DNA of 64,000 nt from Ficedula albicollis (GCF_000247815.1 NC_021700.1:21778746-21842745); one strand, 5' to 3'; numbered from the stretch's first letter, positions 26,508 to 40,400 are shown. Notes: generated by a model from the sequence alone, not told the origin. Translations and numbers: made by a program.

Positions 26508-27226
26508 TGTTGGGTTGATGTGGCCAGAAATGTGTGTTCTATCACCATCTGTTGAAGCTGGGTGGGGCAGTGACCCTTATCTCCGTGGCACATATTATCT
26601 GCTAATGGGCCATCTTTAAAACCAGGTGGGGCAATCATCTTTATCTTTTCCACAACTCGTCCTTCCTCCAGGAAGATATCATCTGCTAATGGCCCATTAA
26701 GTCCCACTGTATGACTGATAAAATTACATCATCACATTGGGAGATGCTCCAGCCAGGGGGAGGAGCCAAGTCTTCCCTACCTAGATAAAAACTGAGATTT
26801 TGGACAGCAAGGTACCTTCTTTTCACTGGATTCCAGAGGAAATCCAGACCTTTCCACATCACCCCTGGACCTTCAGAGGAAAACTGCACCCTTCTGCAGG
26901 AGCACTGCTTCAGCTGAACCACATCTGCCACTGCAGGAGGACTGTAGCCACCATTTAATGGGACTGCTACCAACACCCTGACTGACTGACGGGGTGTCAG
27001 GTTGTGTTCTGACTCTGTCAGTGTTTTGGGATTGTTCTTTGAAATACTGTATTTCTATTTTAATTTTCCCAGTAAATAACTGTTATTCCTAATTTCCATA
27101 TCTTTGCCTAGGAGCCTCTTAATTTTAAAATTGTAGTAATAATTTGGAGGGAGGGGGTTTACATTCTCCATTTCAAAGAGAAGCTTCTGCCTTTATTGGC
27201 AGACACCTGTCCTTCAAACCAGGACA
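26508..27226 (+). mobile_element. Endogenous retrovirus LTR, songbird type, probably solo
   Basis: The element begins TGTTGGGTTGATGTGGCC and ends CTTCAAACCAGGACA, so it has TG...CA ends and is about 719 bp. The 3' part has the run GCCTAGGAGCC(T)CTT, GGAGGGAGGGGGTTTACATTCTCC, then GCAGACACCTGTCCTTCAAACCAGGACA, which I know as a very common passerine LTR. TAGATAAAA at about 26782 may be its TATA box. No internal retroviral gene or second LTR flanks it, so it is read as a solo LTR formed by LTR-LTR recombination. The bases next to the ends do not give a clear target-site duplication (CTGTG versus CGCTG), so the ends are good to a few bases only. It lies in the same direction as MAST4. Confidence 0.72.
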
Positions 27227-30200
27227 CGCTGTGTTGGTACAGAGCTTCATGTTAACTTTAGGTGCTGTTTGGTTGTGTAAAAGTTGAGTTACTGCTATGA
27301 TTTGTTTCAGGTATAGCAGATACAGGATTTGACAAGTTCTTCTGTTCAGACAAGTAAAACCAAGGTCTGCTCATTTGCAAGAAGTATTAGTAAATCAGCT
27401 AATATGGGTCTCCTGTGTATTTAGATGACCTATGATATATGAAGACCTGGCTGTTTTCTTTACCCATTGCCATTTTTCTAATTTGAAAGAACTTTAAGCT
27501 AAGCAAAGATTACTTATAATTGGAGTCAATCCTGTAAACAGAAGGGGAAACTCAATATAGTGTTTCCTGAAACAATGTTCATAGGGCACAAACACAGGAG
27601 TGGAGTGATTTGGAGAGCTAATTACGTGTAAAAGTCCTGTCAGGTGTGGGGAATCTGATACAATGCATGCACTACTTAGAATTGTAGTCTCACTTGTCAC
27701 CTTCCTCTCTGTGTTCTGAGATTGAAGTCTTTGTTGCTGAGGCACTGGGTCACTGAGCAAGTATAATGACAAAATGGCCTGCCTGTTCATAACTTCTGAT
27801 ATGGTGAAGGTGGGCAGCTGTGCAGGTGCTTCTTGGATTGCTTCTCCTGACTGGAGCACAGAGAAGATGGCAGCCAGAGGAGAGAGGTGGACTTCTACTG
27901 TGCAGCTGGATGATGAAGGGAAGAAACCAAAGCTGAAAAGTGCGACCATCAAACTTGTGCTCTAAATATAAAAGGAGAGAAGGAAGATGAGAGAAGCCTC
28001 AAGGCTCTCAAAGTCTAAATGCTGAAGAAAACTGGGAGAAAGCAGAGACATGCAAATAAGGATTTTCTATCCTCTGTGCTGTCTAAACTAGAGAGAAGTG
28101 AGAACTTGTAAAATAATTTTAAACATACGCTTCAGTGTTTAGTTGAAGGAATAGATGGTAAATGAGATTGCTTCACCCTTCAAATTGTGACTATACCAGG
28201 CCAACAGCCTAGTACATCCCCTAGGTGGTATTGTGCCATAGTAATGTGTTATGCATTTGGTTTAGTTACTGTAGGAATTTCAGAAAATTTAGAAATCCTT
28301 TACAAAAGGCTTGATGATAAGACTTCATTTTGTGTAATTAAGACACTGCTATAGGCAATGGGCATATTTTAAAGTTAAGAGCTCTTGAAGTGATGCAGTA
28401 AAAAAGCAATTTTTTGCTTTCCCTTTTCTTCACCACTCTTGTATCTTAGGCCTCTTATCTAACAGAGTAATTTTGGAATATCTCTCTTTTGTCTGAACAT
28501 GTTCAGGTGTTTTAAGCAACTTGAATTTTGTGGGCTCATACAGCTGGTATAATTAATTTTGTTACAGCCTCTTATTCTAACACTGAGCATGCTTTTTTTT
28601 TTTTTTTTTTTTTTTGTCTTCAGAGTTTGACCGAATAGGTTTCTAAGCCCATCACATTTTAATGCATTTTAATGGCAAAAATTCAGTCCAAGTTGCAACT
28701 TTGTATTGAATCAAGCAAGACAATTTCTGTGTTTAGTTGGGCACAAAAAGTGGTCACATGCCAAAATACTGTTCAGTGATTACTGTGCAGCAGTTAAGTG
28801 TAACCTTTTGAATTTTCAGCAGTGCTAAGTAAACTTATAAGGAGTGCTTGGGGTAAATAATGCAGGATGTAGAGTTTCTCTAGGAAGATGAAATCACAGG
28901 ATGGTTACTGTGTTCAGTGAAAATATTCATCTGTTTTTTACCTTGGAGGCACAATGCTCATTAAGTAACTGAAACTGAAAAAAACATGCAGGATGTTGTT
29001 ACGGTTTTCTCCATGTATCCCTCAAGGATTATAAAATTAAGATGAAAGGTACTTCAGTGACCTATGTGTAATCCATACATGATGATAGAGTTTCAGGAAA
29101 ACATTTGGTTGCAATTTTGTACCACAGTGATTCAGGCTAGAAAATGACACACTGCTTCACACATGTAGATTACTATTTTTTTTTTCTTTAAAGTATATTT
29201 ATGTACATTCTGTAAAGGATGGTTGCAAGGCTTCATGGGTTTGTCAGTTAAAAGTGAAAATTGTCCCTTTAGAAATACTATCCTACATGAGCATTATGCA
29301 GAGGAAAAACTAACTCCCTTCTCATCCCTAGAAAAGACTAGAAATTAGTCTGTATAAATTTAATTCTCTATAAAATATTAGTGCTGATTATAGCTGAATA
29401 TGGAGTCATATCAAAAGCTTAGATATGTGAGTTTGAAGAATTTACTCTCAGAAGACATCCTTTTTTCCCTGTTACTCAGAACTTCAGAAGTCACATTGTA
29501 ATTTTCTAAATGGAAAAAGTAGGAGCAGTCTCCTGTGGAGTGAGCCATGCTTTCATTATATTTCCCTTCTCTCCCAAGTTCAAAACTCTCCAGCAGAGTG
29601 GCTTTTTAGTAAAAAGTCAAACATAAAGTGATTTTCTCCTGTACTGGAGAATGCCTCTAGATTAAAAGTCAAATGATACGTCAGTAGTTGAATTGCCAAA
29701 GTTCTGTTCAAAGTAGAGGAGTTTCAGAGCATGTCACTCTCTTGAAGGCGCTGCATTGACCGTCCTGTCCTTCCCCTCCCAGGTTCATATGCCATTGTGT
29801 TCTGTGTCTGCGCAGAAGACCTGTGACAGGGATCATAGTAACATTCAAACTTGCCTTTTTTTTTTTTTGAGAGGTAAAGTGGGAACAGGATGGTGGGTCA
29901 ATCCTTTAGAGTACTGTGCTTGTGGGGCCATGTGTTATGTGTGTCACATGGTTATTTTATTATTTATTAATGACAATCAAATGATTTGCTCTGTTCCATT
30001 GTTGACTGAAAAGTGCTGCTCCTGCACTGCTTCCCTAGGTTAGTGCTCTCTGGTGCTACATCAGTAACTGCTGCATTCCTACATAATTGTATCCAATCTG
30101 AACTAGCAAAAATATTTAGATAAGATGTATCTAAATAGTCAACAATTTCCTGTTGCTTTAAGTAGAAGTTGAGGAACATTTCTCAGAGGAAAAAGGAAGG

Positions 30201-33200
30201 GAAGAGGAATCTCCTCACAGGATACTTGCTGCTTAAGATAGGAAACCAATTTGATATCTTGAACTTAGACATTTCAGCATTTTATCTAATTAAAAAATGT
30301 TTTCACTTGATATGCAGGGTGACTGTGCTACTTTATCCTCCTTACTAGGAGAAGTATTTTTTAAAAATAGATGTGAGCATGGTGGGTACTTTATTCTGTG
30401 ACAGGGGTGGGTGTTAGTCAAGCGTGATTTCATGCTGTGCGTCTTGCCCAGACACTGCCTTATTTGCTTCTGCTGCTCTGCAGCTGGTGCTTGTTGTGAA
30501 TGCTGGAAACTGTTTTGGCTGCCTTTGGTGCCTGGCTGGACCAGTGCTGAATTTTGGCTTCCTCCCTGTAGGCAGCTCCCTTCGCGTGGCGCGTTCATAA
30601 TGCTTCAGCTTAGCACGACAGCTCCCAGGTCTGTCTGGGAAACAGTTATGAGCTCTTCCCTGCAGGTGATTGACCTCTATTGAGCAATCCCTGCCTACTT
30701 TGCTTCTGCTGCTTGTCTTTTACTACAGTTTTCTGTCTTATTTTTAAATGAAGAGCTAGGAAAAAGCATCTTTTTGTTCTCATTGCTATGTTGTACCAAG
30801 TGGCATACCTTCTTCTTTGGTGTGGTATGGAGTGTTAACCAAGTGAACTGCTGAGGGATTGTAGCAGCAGCAGAATGTACTGGTGGTACTGCAGCTTAGA
30901 GGATGTATTGATGTTCTGAGGATGTGTGTTTGGTGAGAAGATGAGCAATAAGGTTATGCATATGTCCAGGGCTCAGCTTTTCCTAAGTTTGACTTGTGCA
31001 TTTCTTTGCCTGGTGAAGTCTTCCAAAGAACAGAAGAAACACCTTTCTGGCAATGGGATAGAGTGTGTGGTGTTGTGTTAGGATAGTTAAGGTATTGTTG
31101 GACGTATGGAGCAGTACTTTTGCCACTAATGTCATTTCTGCATGTTCTTGATAAACTTTTGCAATCTGAGCTGAGGTGATCCACAGCCAGCAGAACTCGT
31201 CTTATCCAGTGGACTTCAGTTTGAAAAACAGAAATAAAAAATGCCCCACTGGTATCAGAAGTTCCTGGGTGTTCAGGCTGTACAAAGAAGACTGGTGTAT
31301 TTCTGAAACAAAGGCTGGCAACTACCAAAGTAGGCTTTCTATTCATCAGCATTTTTGGGTAAATAATGAGCAGTGTCAAACTTGGAATAGCATTGAATGC
31401 CTATAGTGCTGACAGCAGTTAGCATAATTTTCCTGGTGACTGGGGTATTAGCCTTGTTTAAATACAGGAAGGCTGAAATACCTATAGGCATCTTAAGAAC
31501 ATAACGTAAAAATATAGTAGAATAGTTGTCGCTTGCTGTTCTAGAGTGTTGCATAGGCAGACAGATTACGTGCTTTGCACAGCTGGTGTTAGAACAGTTT
31601 TCCGTGTGGCTTCTTGGAATTATCTCTGACTCATTCTTATCTTAGTGGGTTAATGGGGAAACAGCTCTTCGCTGCACAATAACACCTTAGAAGAGGTGCC
31701 TCTAAAAAGTTGTTGCTTATTCTTCAGCTTCTTTAGAAGTCACAGTGCAGATTCTTGTGCCTATAGCCTTTCTAAAAATCTCTTTAACATTTCAGAGGAG
31801 GCAAGTCCCTGAATACCATCAACCTCAAGCTGATTTCTTGGGCTCCTTAGAGGAAACCTTCCAGCAGAACTTCAGGTAGATGGTAATAAAAAAAGCAGCA
31901 CAGCAGGAGAATTCTACAGAGTGTCTTGAAAAAAGCGAGTGTATCTTCCAGCTACATTGGAAGCCTTTTCTCTTTTTATTTTATATCCTGTTCTTGGGGA
32001 TTACTGGTTAATAATTCACATGTACTACATTTACCAATTAAAGAAAAATTGAATTTGAAACAGCAGTAGGTTCAAATAAATATATTTGGGAATCAGTTAT
32101 TTCTTCTATTGCTCAGGAAAGGAGTTTAATTATTTAAAAAGTCCCTTCTTTATACATTTTTATTTTACATGAGCAAAAATTACTGATTACTAATTACCAT
32201 TCCTGAGAAATTTAACGTTTTGAGGCTTCAAAACTTGGGACTTAAAACCAGAAAAAAAATGAAGCCAACTCAAGATGAAAAAATGTTATTTAGCTGGTTT
32301 GAGTGCATTCATAAAATGGATGACAGTCCTTACAAAACATTGTCAAACCTTGTCAGAAATGAAATATTTAGGCTTCGATGTGTGGTGTAAAATAGGGTAG
32401 TAGATTACGTGTACAGCAAAAATTGGGTAATTAAACATAGATGGAGAGAATTGGAATTCTTACTCAGTAACAAAGAATGGAGAGTGAATCTGTTCCTTCT
32501 AGACTACCTTGTCACCCACTTCCACACCCCTTGCAAGAAAATACACCAGAAAAGAAGTCCATTATATGGTACACGTACTACTGGAGTTGATTTGGTTTAC
32601 TTTTTCCTGCTAGTCTGTGTTCCGTAATTGGCTGCATCAGTATCACATAAGAGTCATGTTATGGCTATTTGCCACACTCTGTAGGGGAAAAATAATACTT
32701 GTTTCTAAATGTCAGCTTGCTGAATTTCCTGTTTTGGTGAGAAGATATGTCTTGTTGCCATGCATTGCTCTTTCTGACAGAATTCTCGTGAGACAATTGC
32801 TTTTTTTTTCCAGAAAAGCTATACTGATCAGGGAGTGAACAGTATTCAGTATTAAGAAATACTTTATCTGTTTGTTTTTAGAAGGAGATTACCTTCTCAC
32901 CTGTGGTAATATAATGCAATGAAATAAAAGTTTGCTGTGTTAAAAACAGCAAAAAGAGATCTGAGTTAAACTGTGTTGATTCTTAGTAGGCTGTAACAAA
33001 GTTGAGATTATTATTGTTAGCTTTTTCTCCAAAGTCAGAGTTTTATACCAGTAGGGACCTTTGACTTCTTTCATTTGCTCATCTTGATCTCAGTCTCATT
33101 GCAGGGTGTCTTTCATTGCAGGAGTGATACTCTTGAAGTGTTGCTGGTTGTACAAAGCAGAGGTGTCCAGCAGCAGAGATTTGCTCGTTAATCATGAACT

Positions 33201-33417
33201 GCTTTATATTTTAAATAATCTTGGGTGCCTCTGGTGAATGTTTCCTAAGGGATTCCTTAGGAATCTGCCTAGACTGGTGCAGGTAGCTTGATGACTTCAA
33301 TAAATCTCTGTCTGTAGCATGTGCCTCCTTTCTTGTGATTGGACTTGTTCTGGTTTGTGATAGCCTTTTGAAAGCCAATCTATACATACAGGTATCTAAG
33401 TAACCTATAAAGTTTCA
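27227..33417. other. Intronic sequence, no recognised element
   Basis: T-rich intron with a 23-base T run at 28593-28615. A 152-codon minus-strand frame (27494-27952) and a 141-codon one (30954-31379) show no family resemblance or conserved start context. A small CpG group occurs around 30570-30610 (CTTCGCGTGGCGCGTTC). Confidence 0.5.
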
Positions 33418-34912
33418 CCTGGGATCCATCCAAGGATGCTGAGAGACGTAGCAGAAGAGCTCACCAAGCCACTTTTCATCATCTAGTATCAATCCTGGCT
33501 CACTGGGGATGTTCCAGGTGACTGGAAGCTGGACACTGATACCCATCCATAAGAGGGGCTGGAAGGAGGATCTGGAGAACTAAAGACCAGTCAGCCCGAC
33601 CTCGGTGTCCAGCAAAGTTATGGAACAGATCATCTGGAGTGTGATCATACAGCATCTACAGGATGGCTGTGGGGTATCGGACCCAGCCAGCAAGGATTTG
33701 GGAGAGGCAGGTCCTGCCTGACTCCTGCTTTCATTTTATTACCAAGTGACCTGCCTGCTGGATGCAGGAAAGGTTGTGAATATTGTCTACCCGGACTTCA
33801 GCAAAGCCTTTGAGGCTTTCTCCCACAGCATTCTGCTGAAGAGGCTGGCAGCCCACAGCTTGGACAGGAGCACTCTGTGCTGGGTTAAGACCAGGCTGGT
33901 TGGCTGGGCCCAGAGAGTGGTGAATGGTGCTGAATGCAGCTGGGGATCAGTCACCAGTGGTGTCCCTCAGGGGTCTGTGCTGGGCCCAGCCCTGTGTAGT
34001 ACATTTTCTAATGGTCTGGATGAGGGGATTGAGTCTACCACAGCAGTTTAGCGGATGACACCAAGTTGGGTGTGAGTGTTGATCTGCTGGAAGCCAGCAG
34101 GGCTCTGCAGAGGTGCCTGGACAGGCTGGAGAGACGGGCCGAGTCCAACAACGTGAGTTTAACAAGAGCAAGTGCCAGGCCCTGCACTTTGGCCACAGCA
34201 ATCCCCTGCAGTGCCACAGGCTGGGGCAGAGTGGCTGGGCAGCAGCCAGGCAGAAAGGGACCTGGGGGTGCTGGTGGCAGCAGCTGGACATGAGCCAGGG
34301 TGTGCCCAGGGGGCCAAGAAGGGCAATGGCATCCTGGCCTGGATCAGCAATGGTGTGGGCAGCAGGAGCAGGGCAGGGATTGTCCCCCTGTGCTGGGCAC
34401 TGTGAGGCCACACCTTGAGTCCTGTGTTCAGTGCTGCTCCCTCAATTTAGGGAGAATGCTGAGGGGCTGGAATGCATCCAGAGGAGGGCAGCAAGGCTGC
34501 TGAAGGGTCTGGAGCAGCAGTGCTGTGAGGAGCAGCTGAGGGAGCTGGGATTGTTTATCTGGAGAAAAGGAGGCTGAGGGGAGCCCTTACCACTCCCTGC
34601 ACCTGCCTGGAAGGAGGCTGTAGCCAGGTGGGGGTTGGTCTCTTCTCCCAGGCCACCAGCACAGGAGAAGAGAACACAGTGTTAAGCTGCACCAGGAGAG
34701 GTTTAGGTTGTGAGTAGTTCTTCATAGAAAGAGAGATTGGGCACTGGAATGGGCTGCACAGGGAGGTGGTGGTGTCACCATCCCTGGAGGTGTTTAACAA
34801 AAAACTGGATGTGTCAGTTTAGTGCCATGGTCTAGTTGATGAAGTTGTGTTAGGTTATAGGTTGGACTTGATGAATATCAAAGGTCTTTTCCAAACTTGA
34901 TTCTATGATTTT
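33418..34912 (+). pseudogene. CR1 LINE, 5'-truncated, decayed ORF2 (reverse transcriptase) and 3' UTR
   Basis: About 1.5 kb of a CR1 non-LTR retrotransposon, which copies itself by target-primed reverse transcription. It begins inside ORF2 (GGGATCCATCCAAGGATGCTG region). A 101-codon open piece at 33746-34051 holds reverse-transcriptase motifs: YPDFSKAFE (first catalytic Asp kept, usual YLDFSKAFD) and [13 protein letters not shown]. The catalytic ADD box follows directly (GCGGATGACACCAAG) but in another frame, with an in-frame TAG cutting the open piece first. Further frameshifts and stops follow through the LHFGH and RPHLE regions. The 3' end carries GGTTGGACTTGATGA and TTCCAAACTTGATTCTATG typical of CR1. 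It cannot code for an active enzyme. It is inserted in the MAST4 sense direction. Confidence 0.93.
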
Positions 34913-36547
34913 GTAGGACTTGCTCTCAAGATTTAATCGTATGTAATAAACTTGCTTTTAAGGGCTTACAGATAATGGATGTAAAAATCTAACCAGAGAA
35001 CACTTCCTTTAAACATTACTTAGGATCTTGATTAATTTGCTTATATTGTATTTTCATTTTTCTCAGTCATATTTTAGAAATATTTTGGTCGTAATCCTTC
35101 TGGTAAAAAATAATAATTCTATGAGAATAAGAAGATTCATATCTGCACTTTTAAATATTTGAGTTCTGCGTTGGTGGAAGGAATACCAAGATGTTATTAT
35201 ACTATTATTTACACTCATATTGCTGGCAATTTTTTCATTAAAAAAAAAAGAGAGAAAGAAATTTGCCTCTTTGTAATAGAGTTGATAGGAAGTTGCAACA
35301 AAGATCGGACTATAACATCAGGAATTTTGGTGAAAAACACCCAATACTTTGCCCTGGAATACTGACAGACAACTTGTGCTTGAAGTCAGTTTGATTATCC
35401 AAGTGTTATGAGAGGGGAAATTAATTTTTGTGAAATGTCATGTTGTAATATGTGCATTTTCATACCATTCCGCATGTTGACTTTCAAATTGTGTATCTGA
35501 TTAAAAGCAAATATCAGTCGAATCAGTGTGTTGATTTGGTATTTCTAATAATAATTTTAAATTTTGATTTTGCAATAATTTGTTACACATTAGAGAACAG
35601 AAACTGTTTTTTTGTTGTAATTGGAGCTCAAGAGAGCTGGGAATCTGCATCTGATAAATTCACACCATTCATGTGACGTCTTAGTAGTAAATTCAAGGAA
35701 AATAGCGGGTTCTGGTATGCAGAGAGCTTGTTGTCTTTCCAGTATGCTGATGAAATTTACTGTGTGTTTTATAGTGTTCATAAGATGAACTGTCAATGGA
35801 TTTTTTTTTTAACATGATACACTCTGGGCCTTTTAAGGAATACATTCACCTGCAAAAGTGTAGCTAGCTTCAAATTATTTTTTTTGCAAGCAAATTATTT
35901 TTGGCTGCAAGCATGTCATGCTTTCTACTTGTGTTGATAGGCCTTGCTTTCCATCTTGTGTAACATTGCTAATTAATGTAGTTTTTCTGGAAAAGGTTAA
36001 GTGTCTTTGAACAACTCAAATTATCTGTCTTTAGACATGATCGTTGTCCTTATGGTAAACTTTGAATGCTGCATGAAAGGGGAAAACCAAAATTACTGAA
36101 CATTGTCTTTATTATCTTTGTACCAGATTTTCTTGATTTTTAGTGCATTATTTAGTGCACTCTCTTGAGGTAAGAGAGGTCTTACAGATATCTTTCCTAA
36201 TGATTCAGGCAATATAGACAGTCCATGATTTGAAGAAAATGTGTTTTTCTCATCTCTTTTATTCTGCATCTGTATTCTGTAAAATAAACAGACAAGCAGA
36301 GGGTAATGCAGTGGGTCACTAGCTAGCATCAAGGAACATTCCTGACTAGCCTAAAGCAGTCTGTTTACAAGTACTTGATGTCTGAGTAAATAGCATGTAA
36401 GAAGGAGTTTAAAAAGCCTTAGTTGGGAGGTCATGGTGGCTTTTAGTGCTTTCTTTGATCAAACCAGGGATTTTTTTCCCTACTGACATGCTGACCTTTA
36501 CTTTGTGAGTTTCTTTATTTCCCTTCCTCCTGCTTTGCCCTCTTACA

Positions 36548-36698
36548 GAAGAAAAAACAAACAACAACCCCCAAACCCAAATCCATTCCTACCACCCCAA
36601 AACGGAACAACCCTCATCCCCCCACCTCAACTCCCCAAAACACCAAACCACCCCAAAACAAAAAGTCAAACAAAAGAAAACCCCAGAAAATCAAGTCC
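36548..36698. repeat. A/C-only low-complexity tract (G/T-only on the minus strand)
   Basis: Roughly 150 bases are almost entirely A and C, with many CCCC and CCCCAAAA words. C runs sit at 36568-36572, 36595-36598, 36611-36613, 36618-36623, 36633-36636 and 36651-36654. On the minus strand this gives spaced G runs that could form a long-loop G-quadruplex, with an i-motif on the plus strand. No transposon body is attached. Confidence 0.8.
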
Positions 36699-37460
36699 AA
36701 AGTTACTGCTGCTGTCACTTGGTTTACAGGAGTCTGCCGTGAGAGGTAAGTAATTTAAGATGTTGCCATAACTGTTTTAGAAGACAGCTTGGTAAAGAGT
36801 TAATCATCATCACTTCAGAAGAAGGTGTGCTTTCAGTTTCTGACATTAGGCAAATTCTGACATTTTCAGTGGTCATTTCAATTTTGTCCTAAGTGTGTGT
36901 TCGGAAGAACTACTTAAAGTTTTTAAAACTGTTACGGTAAAACAGTGAGCAGTGGGTGGGAGCCTGCCTGGGAAGGTGCTTCTCCATGGTGTCCCTTCTC
37001 ATCTAAGCTTCAAAACATTTGTTGTGCTGTAGTTTCCTGATCACCTCCAAGATTTCCTTGGTGTATTTGAAGTTAGCCCATATCTCTGTCCCAAGCCTTG
37101 TTTTACTTGGAGGTGGCAACTATGATGTTCTGTGGACTGAGAGCTCCCCCAACACTCCCATGAGCCCTGGTTGTGGAACAGGGACTGGTGTAGCACTTCA
37201 CTGTGGGTGAACTGCACTCTGCACCAGGAAAATTGCCCTAGGGAACATGGTTCACAGAAGCTTCAAAAATTTCTCTGCTTAAGGGATCATTTAGATGTGC
37301 ACTTGCTGTGTACTGCGAAAGGCAGTGGGCAATTTTAATTGTCTCAGTCTTGAGTGGGTTTTTTTTGATAATTGCTTTTGCTGAGCTATGGTTGAGTGAT
37401 GGTGAAGATGTGGGAGCAGAAGGATGGGGCTAGATCACCGAGACTTACTTCCTGATCTAA

Positions 37461-37494
37461 TTTTATTTATTTATTTATTTAATTATTTATTTAA
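37461..37494. repeat. (TTTA)n microsatellite
   Basis: About eight TTTA units with one AATTA interruption. Confidence 0.9.
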
Positions 37495-40400
37495 ACTTCT
37501 TGATTTTGTCCTTTCCTGCTTCTGTCCTTGCTCTTCTTTTCTTATGCCACATCAACCATACTGCCTTCATGTTTCCTTTACTTGACACAGGCTGGAAATG
37601 CAGGTTTTCTTTCAAGTAATAGAAGGAGGACAGAGTTGGGGTGAAGAAATAATCCATGCAGAAAGGTTTTGGTCATCCTTACCACCTTAGTCTCTGCTTC
37701 TAAAGGTGGGGCAGGAAAAGAAGGCATTTTATCTTAAACTTAGTAGTAACTAGGGAAGGATAGTCTTTGTAATACACAAGAGCAACTGATATTTCAATCT
37801 GTACTACCTGATTGCCATTCAGAAAATTGAAATAACTTCCTTTAAGTAATACAATCATGATATATAATGAATTGCACTAATGTGAATATTACTGTGAAAC
37901 AGTAAGCCTGTTAATTTTGAAACATAGTGATAAATGTTACTCTGTTGAGACTCTGGGAACAAAGACATATTTACTAAGACATATTTGTAATTGTGGTATA
38001 CACAGACTTTAGAAAAACAAGACACTGTAAGTGCGTGGAAGGAATTATGGACTAGTTGCAGCCATCACTTAAAAGCTTAGATGTAATTGTAGTCCTGTTT
38101 GTTCTTTAATGATACAGGTATTTGAAAATCAGTCAATAGTCAAATGGTCAAAATCTGGGAAAAGCATTGCCTTTAGCACATGGAGATGTGTGTCTCATCA
38201 CTCCTGGGTTTTGGTGAGTGCACATGGTCTTGACATGTATTGGGAGCCATCCGTAAAGCAGGGTTGTGTTTCTGGAATTGAAGTACACAAACTCAGTTAA
38301 CTCATTGTCATATGCTTTGTTACCACCTGTGTGTTTTTATATAGACAGAACCTCCTGCCACTCCTTCTCACTTCAGCTGGATTCCCCATGCTGCCTCTAG
38401 TTAGAGGCACCCCAGGTAAATATTCCTGCTCTTGTCATGACTTCTGTCATTTGCTGTTCCTGGTGTCCCTTTGGCTTTGCTGTTTTTCTGGGAATTTCAG
38501 GATTTTCCAGGGTTCACTCACTGCTTCTTTGCAGTTTGATACTCTAGTTAAGCCCTTCAGTGGCACTGCTTTTGTCTCTCTTTTGGTAAAGAAAGTTCCT
38601 TCTTCCATGAGCTGGTGTTTTGTTTTCAAGCTCATCCTGTGTGAGTCGGCATACTTTCTCTCTGGAAACCTGTTTTAGTACTACATTTGCTTGTTCCCTC
38701 TTAGGAAGCTCCATTACTTCAGATCCAATTTCTTTGTGAAGAAAGTAAATTTAATGAACAGTTAAGATTTTATCTGGTGAAAAAATTTGGTTTTGATAGT
38801 GAGGAAATGACCAACTTTTCTTAGCATGTGTGTGGGTGTCCAGATGATAAAACTGAAATCTTGGATCATATTTGATAAATTTACTACATGGACATTACAT
38901 GGGTAGAATTAGAAACTAAGTATAAATAGGCAAAGACAATTTCATAGTAGTTTGTCAGTTGTTGTGCAGCTGTTTCTTGGTAGATGTTCTTAGTGGTGTC
39001 ATACTCCCCTAGATAATCCTTGTGTCACCAGTGCTGTTGGTGTTGCAGTTTTATCTTGCAGAATTGCAGTGTGTGGATTGTTTTCATAAGCAAATCAGAA
39101 AAGGAAACTGCTGTGGTACTATGGTTTTTGTGTTTGGTGGGGTTTATTTGTTTTGCTTGTTTGTTTTTTTAAATTTCTCTGGTTGCCAGTCTTAGCACAT
39201 AAGTGATTTTTTTTCTTCCCCCTCAGTTTGTGCACACAAGATGAAACAGTCTGAGACCAGAACTATAGGACTACTTACTTAAAAACAACATGGCAAGTAA
39301 TTACAATTAAAATTATCAGAGTTGTTTAAAAAACAGCATGGCAAGTAATTTTCTCATTCTTTGGATTTCCAATATTTTTTCCCTAAAAAGGTGGGAAACA
39401 AAAACCTTGCCTTCTTGTTCAGGCTAGTGGTTTTCCAGTGAAGTTCTTGCTTTCCCTTCTTTGAGAAACTATTTTAGCCAGAGTATAGTTGTTAGTTTTC
39501 AATCTTTATCTTTCTCTGCTATCATGCCAATTCTGGACACTGTCATCAAATCCTACATAGAAATAATAAATCATACATAGAATGCCTACAAAGTGGTAAA
39601 CAACAACAAAAAAGGCAACTTTATAGTATTTTGGCTCAGAGTCGCACTTTAGATATTTCAAAATAAATATGCAAAAATTACACATTTATACACAATAAGT
39701 GTATATTTTCCATTCAGGAAACCGAGTTCATAGCTTATAATCTACAAAGTAATAGATTTACTTTCAGATTAATTGTTTTGGAAAAGCTGTACATTTGTTA
39801 GGCACTTCCACTGTATTTATCCTTAGTTGTTATTTTAAGGACCTTAAAGAATGCCAATATCAAAACCCACCAGTTTTAATCAGACTAAACAGTTCAGTCT
39901 TCCTTTCCTGTAATCATTAGAAAATCTTAATTTGTTTGAGGAAGGGCAGAGTGGCTTTTATTAATTTGGTCAGTGCTCAGGGTCATGCTTGTCAGCTGAA
40001 TAAACATGAAAAGAAAAATGTATTTATCTCCTCGTGGCTTTTCTTGGAATTTGAGTGGGGATGTTGCACTATTCGTTCCAGAGCAAAATAGGTCAACTCT
40101 CTTAAATATCTCTATGTTTCCCACAACTCCAATAGTACTAAGAAATCACGTTCCTGAAAATTAAAGTAAGTACTAGATTTCCTATTAGTTGTGCAACAAG
40201 CTTAAGTCTGCAAAAATAAAATAAGCTCTACCTTCTGAATTTGTCTTGTAATTGGGTACTGCTTTTCCAGTTAATGAAAAGTTAAAATACTTCAAAGTGG
40301 TAAATTCCTGTGGCTTTTAACATCTGATCTCACTTGCAGAAGTAAGTAAACCAAGAGATCAAAAAGAACTGTCATATATTGATCTTTCTTTCTGAGACTC

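Noticed and set aside
27494..27952. 152-codon minus-strand frame as a gene
   Set aside because: Same reasons. The composition matches the surrounding intron.
30954..31379. 141-codon minus-strand frame as a gene
   Set aside because: No domain or motif, and no supporting neighbour or signal.
33746..34051. A functional reverse-transcriptase gene
   Set aside because: It is a fragment of a decayed CR1 LINE with a stop before the catalytic ADD box and more frameshifts downstream.
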